Assembly (NCBI GenBank): GCA_033809015.1
Contig: JAPXMM010000098.1
Location: 1-9,517, forward strand
Direction of reading: 5' to 3'
Source of the DNA: DTU049 sp033809015
GTDB taxonomy: Bacteria > Bacteroidota > Bacteroidia > Bacteroidales > DTU049
DNA: 9,517 bases
The notes beneath the pieces were generated by a model. That model was not told the DNA's origin and searched no databases. It saw only the letters and a list, made by a program, of their open reading frames with translations. Of this stretch, positions 6,266 to 9,517 are shown piece by piece. How positions within the stretch are numbered: position 1 is the first letter of the stretch; every line of letters starts with the position of its first letter. Both the position numbers and the translations under genes were made by a program.

Positions 6266-9142
6266 ATGAAAAAATGTTTTTATTTTCTGATATTATTTAT
6301 TATTTTAAATAATTTTTTAATAGCACAGATAGACTGGAATAACAGAGAAGCAAATTTATATGCAAAACATTATTTATCTAAACTCAGTTGGGATGAGAAA
6401 ATAGCACAGTTGATATTTCAAGGAATTAGAATAGATGCAAATGATAAGGGAATATATAAAAGATTTAAAAATCAATTAGATACATTATGCCCAGGTGGAA
6501 TAATTTTACTAAAAATGAGTTCTCAAGACTATGTAAATCTAAGAGAAATATCAGATAAATGTGGTAAACCACCTATAATATTTACAATGGATGGAGAATG
6601 GGGATTGGGTATGAGATTTACCAATTTCAAATCACTTCCAAGATTTATGACAATAAGTGCTACAAATGATGATAGTTTATTTTATTATTATGGGAATATC
6701 ATTGGTAAACATTTCTCATTAGCATCGATACCTATTAACTTTACTCCTATTTTAGATATAAATGACGAGCCACTTAATCCAGTTATTGGCACTAGAGCAA
6801 TATCAGATGACCCTTTAGAAGTAATAAAAAGAGCTGAATTATTTATTGATGGACTAAATGAATATAATGTGCTACCTGTGATTAAACATTTCCCTGGTCA
6901 TGGTAATACTATTACTGATTCACATTATAATTTACCATTGCTAAACATGTCAATAGATGTTTTCAAATCTAAACATTTATTACCTTTTACATACTTCACG
7001 AGTAAAAATGTTCCTTTTTTAATGGTCGGGCACCTTAGCTATCCAGCGTATACACATGATAGCCTGCCAGCCACTGTCAATCCCAAAATTACTAAAAATT
7101 TATTGCGAGATACTATGCATTTTAATGGATTAGTTTTCTCTGATGCCCTAAATATGAAAGCTTTAGCTAAGCTGCCATATGACTCTATGATAATAAATGC
7201 TCTAAAATCTGGCATAGATGTTCTTCTTTTACCGGATAATCCATACAAAGTAGTGTCTATAATTAAAAAAGCCGTTAAAGAAAAAAAAATTGATTCAATA
7301 GAAATAGAAAATAAAGTTAAAAAAATTTTAATAGCAAAATACTTTATTATTAGTGAATTTCCCCTAAATAATTATAAACATTATCTCACTAGCAAATATA
7401 TAAATTTATTCAATAATGAAATAGATAGTTTATCTCAAATTATATACTCAAAAGCTATAACTTTATTAAAAAATGAGAATGCCATTCCTCTCAAATATGA
7501 TTATGGCAAAGTAGCTATGCTAAATATTGTAAATAATAAACCACGTTATGTAGATTCAATATGGTCTAGATATTTCTACTTTGATAATTATTCACTCAAA
7601 GATACTACATTATTAAAAAATAATTTAAATAAATATGATTTACTCATAGTAAATTTATTCGTAGGCTCTATGAATAATAATAATGGTAGAGATAGCCTAA
7701 CTATTGATTGGCTAGAAAAATTATCTAATCAATATAAAATAATTTTAAATATCATAGGACAACCATTTATTTTAGCTAAATTTAAAAATCCTAACAACTT
7801 CTCTGCTATCACAACTACCTACGACATTGATTCGATTGCAATCTCAATGTTAACAGAAAAATTAGTTGGTAATAGCACATTCGAAGGGAGTTTACCAATT
7901 GCAATAAATGAACATTTCTATAAAGGACTAGGTATACATACAAATACTTTGTCCAATATTATAAAATTTAATAATCCTCCATTAGGGAATATCGCTGCTA
8001 TAGATGAAATAATGCAACAAGCTATACTAGATAGTACTTTCCCTGGTGCAGTAGTATTGGCTATCCAAGACAAACAAATTATTTATTACAAAACATTTGG
8101 CAAAGAAACATACGACACACAAGCAGCAAAAATAAATAGATACACACTTTTTGATTTGGCATCACTAACCAAACCATTAGCTACTACACTTGCCATAATG
8201 AAATTATATGAAGAAGGGAAAATAGATTTGCAAGCTCCGATTTATAAATATGTTCCAGAACTACATAATACAAATATTGGGAAAATTAAAATAGATCGCA
8301 TTATGACACATTCTGCTGGCCTTCCACCATTTATCAATTTTTTTGAAATTTATAATCCTACAAAATATCCAGAACTATATTCTAAAATTCTTAATACAAA
8401 TTATTATCAAGTAGCAGATAGTATATTTGTTAATAAAACCATAGAAGATAGCATAATTAATTATCTAAAGAAAAACATTAAACCTAATCCTAATGTAGGA
8501 GTTGTATATTCTGATATAGGTTTTATACTATTGAGATTCGCTATCGAGAATATTACTAAAATGAGACTAGATGAATATATAAATCAAAATTTTTATTATC
8601 CATTAAATATTAAAAGATTATGCTATGTGCCATTAAATAAATATGATAAAAAAGAAATAGCACCCACAGAATATGACAGCATATTTAGAAAACAACTAAT
8701 ATGGGGATATGTGCATGATGGCAATGCAGCATTATTAGGAGGTATTTCTGGTCATGCTGGCCTCTTTGGCAATGCAGAATCCATAGCAATAATACTACAA
8801 ATGCTTTTAGATAATGGAGAATATGGGGGAGTAAAATTTTTAAAACAAGAAACAATCCAAAAATTCACATCAGTATATTTCGATAAAAATAGAAAAGGAT
8901 TAGGCTTTGATAAACCTGCATTAAATGGTCAAGAAAGTCCCGCATGTGAATTAGCTTCACCATCTAGCTATGGACATTACGGATTCACTGGTACGATGTT
9001 TTGGGTAGACCCACAATATGATTTGATATACATCTTTCTATCAAACAGAGTATATCCGACTGCTAGAAATACAAAAATTTCTAAAAATTCTATTAGAACA
9101 AAAGTCCAACAAGCTATTTACCAAACAATAATAAATAATTGA
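6266..9142 (+). CDS. Secreted NagZ (GH3) fused to a serine beta-lactamase/AmiE-like domain
   Basis: A 958-residue protein. An N-terminal type I signal peptide (hydrophobic 5-20, ending L-I-A before Q21) sends it to the periplasm. Residues ~25-360 are a GH3 domain of the NagZ type: KHFPGHG at 207-213 and D-S-H at 218-220 (the loop histidine that serves as general acid/base), with the nucleophile Asp293 in V-F-S-D-A-L-N-M. Residues ~390-590 fit a GH3 C-terminal alpha/beta domain. Residues ~600-955 are a PF00144 serine hydrolase: S-L-T-K (Ser633, Lys636), Y-S-D (Tyr748) and the H-Y-G-F-T-G box (904-909) in place of KTG. All catalytic residues are intact. In Bacillus subtilis NagZ and the PF00144 amidase AmiE are separate secreted enzymes that remove GlcNAc and then peptide from muropeptides; a fused version of that pair is my inference. 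ATG 6266 is preferred to the upstream TTG 6257 because it begins a normal signal peptide. Confidence 0.92.
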   Translation: MKKCFYFLILFIILNNFLIAQIDWNNREANLYAKHYLSKLSWDEKIAQLIFQGIRIDANDKGIYKRFKNQLDTLCPGGIILLKMSSQDYVNLREISDKCGKPPIIFTMDGEWGLGMRFTNFKSLPRFMTISATNDDSLFYYYGNIIGKHFSLASIPINFTPILDINDEPLNPVIGTRAISDDPLEVIKRAELFIDGLNEYNVLPVIKHFPGHGNTITDSHYNLPLLNMSIDVFKSKHLLPFTYFTSKNVPFLMVGHLSYPAYTHDSLPATVNPKITKNLLRDTMHFNGLVFSDALNMKALAKLPYDSMIINALKSGIDVLLLPDNPYKVVSIIKKAVKEKKIDSIEIENKVKKILIAKYFIISEFPLNNYKHYLTSKYINLFNNEIDSLSQIIYSKAITLLKNENAIPLKYDYGKVAMLNIVNNKPRYVDSIWSRYFYFDNYSLKDTTLLKNNLNKYDLLIVNLFVGSMNNNNGRDSLTIDWLEKLSNQYKIILNIIGQPFILAKFKNPNNFSAITTTYDIDSIAISMLTEKLVGNSTFEGSLPIAINEHFYKGLGIHTNTLSNIIKFNNPPLGNIAAIDEIMQQAILDSTFPGAVVLAIQDKQIIYYKTFGKETYDTQAAKINRYTLFDLASLTKPLATTLAIMKLYEEGKIDLQAPIYKYVPELHNTNIGKIKIDRIMTHSAGLPPFINFFEIYNPTKYPELYSKILNTNYYQVADSIFVNKTIEDSIINYLKKNIKPNPNVGVVYSDIGFILLRFAIENITKMRLDEYINQNFYYPLNIKRLCYVPLNKYDKKEIAPTEYDSIFRKQLIWGYVHDGNAALLGGISGHAGLFGNAESIAIILQMLLDNGEYGGVKFLKQETIQKFTSVYFDKNRKGLGFDKPALNGQESPACELASPSSYGHYGFTGTMFWVDPQYDLIYIFLSNRVYPTARNTKISKNSIRTKVQQAIYQTIINN

Positions 9143-9188
9143 TAAATTTTGTCTTAATAATTAAAAAAGTTTCAGAATAAATGAATAA

Positions 9189-9217
9189 GGTGTAGGATTT
9201 AAGATGTGGGGAGGAAG
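9189..9217. other. G-rich block, possible left end of an insertion sequence
   Basis: This purine- and G-rich stretch stands out in an otherwise AT-rich gap. It lies ~80-110 bp upstream of the transposase-like start at 9298, a plausible place for a terminal inverted repeat. The right end is outside the window, so this cannot be confirmed here. Confidence 0.25.
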
Positions 9218-9250
9218 TATTTTAACATTTTTATGTTATATTTTAAAACG

Positions 9251-9281
9251 TTTAATATTTCAATAATATTTATTAATTTTG
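9251..9281 (+). promoter_or_regulatory. Probable promoter of the transposase-like gene
   Basis: TAATTTTG at 9274-9281 is a perfect -7 box. A near-consensus TTTA at 9251-9254 is placed 19 bp upstream. The gene's ATG follows 16 bp after the -7 box, so the leader would be very short. Confidence 0.45.
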
Positions 9282-9297
9282 CTCAAATTTTATAATT

Positions 9298-9517
9298 ATG
9301 AAGGAATTATTAGAAAACATTGATAAATACTTGGCTCTACCCAAGGATCATAAGCGAGATTTTTTAGATCAGCTATATCAATATTTAGTCAATAACAATG
9401 CTAATGCAGTAGATTACCAAAAAGTAAAAATCCAATCTACCGCAGCTATCTGTCCCGACTGTAGAAGTGAAAATGTCATCAAAGCTGGTAAAAGAAATGG
9501 TAGACAAGTATATAAAT
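9298..9517 (+). CDS. N-terminal part of a probable zinc-ribbon transposase (3' partial)
   Basis: The frame opens at ATG 9298 and stays open to the window edge, giving 73 residues. The first ~45 are helical and charged (MKELLENIDKYLALPKDHKR, then F-L-D-Q-L-Y). Next comes C-P-D-C (Cys57, Cys60) followed by R-S-E-N-V-I-K-A-G-K-R-N-G-R-Q-V-Y-K. This is the first half of the zinc ribbon C-P-x-C-x-S-x-x-x-x-K-x-G-x-x-x-G-x-Q-x-Y-x-C found at the N-terminus of IS1595-type and IS1-type transposases; the second cysteine pair and the catalytic DDE domain would lie beyond the edge. The leading helical segment fits the IS1595 group better than IS1. It has its own predicted promoter and same-strand orientation behind the NagZ fusion, but a 155-bp gap makes an operon unlikely. 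Whether the copy is complete cannot be seen. Confidence 0.6.
   Translation, partial: MKELLENIDKYLALPKDHKRDFLDQLYQYLVNNNANAVDYQKVKIQSTAAICPDCRSENVIKAGKRNGRQVYK

Noticed and set aside
7039..7248. Open frame on the minus strand
   Set aside because: It is antisense to the NagZ catalytic region and has no recognisable features.
9223..9238. Hairpin TAACAT-TTTT-ATGTTA as a terminator of the NagZ fusion gene
   Set aside because: The 6-bp stem has a single G-C pair, lies 80 bp past the stop and is likely inside the putative insertion sequence; too weak to call.

Overview
The window is AT-rich (roughly a quarter to a third G+C by eye). Its gene content and promoters point to the Bacteroidota. There is a YD-repeat/RHS protein ending in the PxxxxDPTG motif, a secreted NagZ fused to a serine beta-lactamase-fold domain, and several copies of the Bacteroidota -7 element TAnnTTTG. 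One copy has a TTTG box 19 bp upstream. I cannot name a genus.

Layout. (1) 2-1298, plus strand: the 3' end of an RHS-family protein whose last ~215 residues form a variable, probably toxic, tip that I do not recognise. One base later comes a small membrane-anchored or lipoprotein-like protein, the likely cognate immunity protein. (2) 1299-1712: a gene-free stretch holding a relatively GC-rich, multi-armed palindromic element, then AT-rich DNA. (3) 1713-5000, minus strand: a three-gene operon, degenerate LytM/M23 protein > dxr (second step of the MEP isoprenoid pathway) > rseP (site-2 protease). An ATGA overlap and a 4-bp gap link the genes. (4) 5040-5155, plus strand: tRNA-Arg(ACG) with its own promoter. 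The tRNA carries a coordinated change at the elbow pair 19-56. (5) 5164-5206: a perfect 16-bp hairpin between the convergent tRNA and yitT, probably a bidirectional terminator. (6) 5232-6128, minus: a YitT-family membrane protein. (7) 6266-9142, plus: a 958-residue secreted NagZ + PF00144 fusion, transcribed divergently from yitT. (8) 9298-end, plus: the N-terminal part of a zinc-ribbon transposase-like protein cut by the window edge.

Two ORFs have better starts than the longest reading: dxr (ATG at 4212, not the TTG at 4218) and the NagZ fusion (ATG at 6266, not the TTG at 6257). The RHS reading frame has no start in the window and runs in from upstream.

How the genes relate: most of the window is cell-envelope and housekeeping biology (isoprenoid precursor, intramembrane proteolysis, a LytM scaffold, peptidoglycan turnover). 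The RHS tip with its partner and the probable insertion sequence at the right edge are the accessory parts. The best candidates for something undescribed are the unrecognised toxin/immunity pair with the palindromic element directly behind it, and the covarying tRNA elbow.
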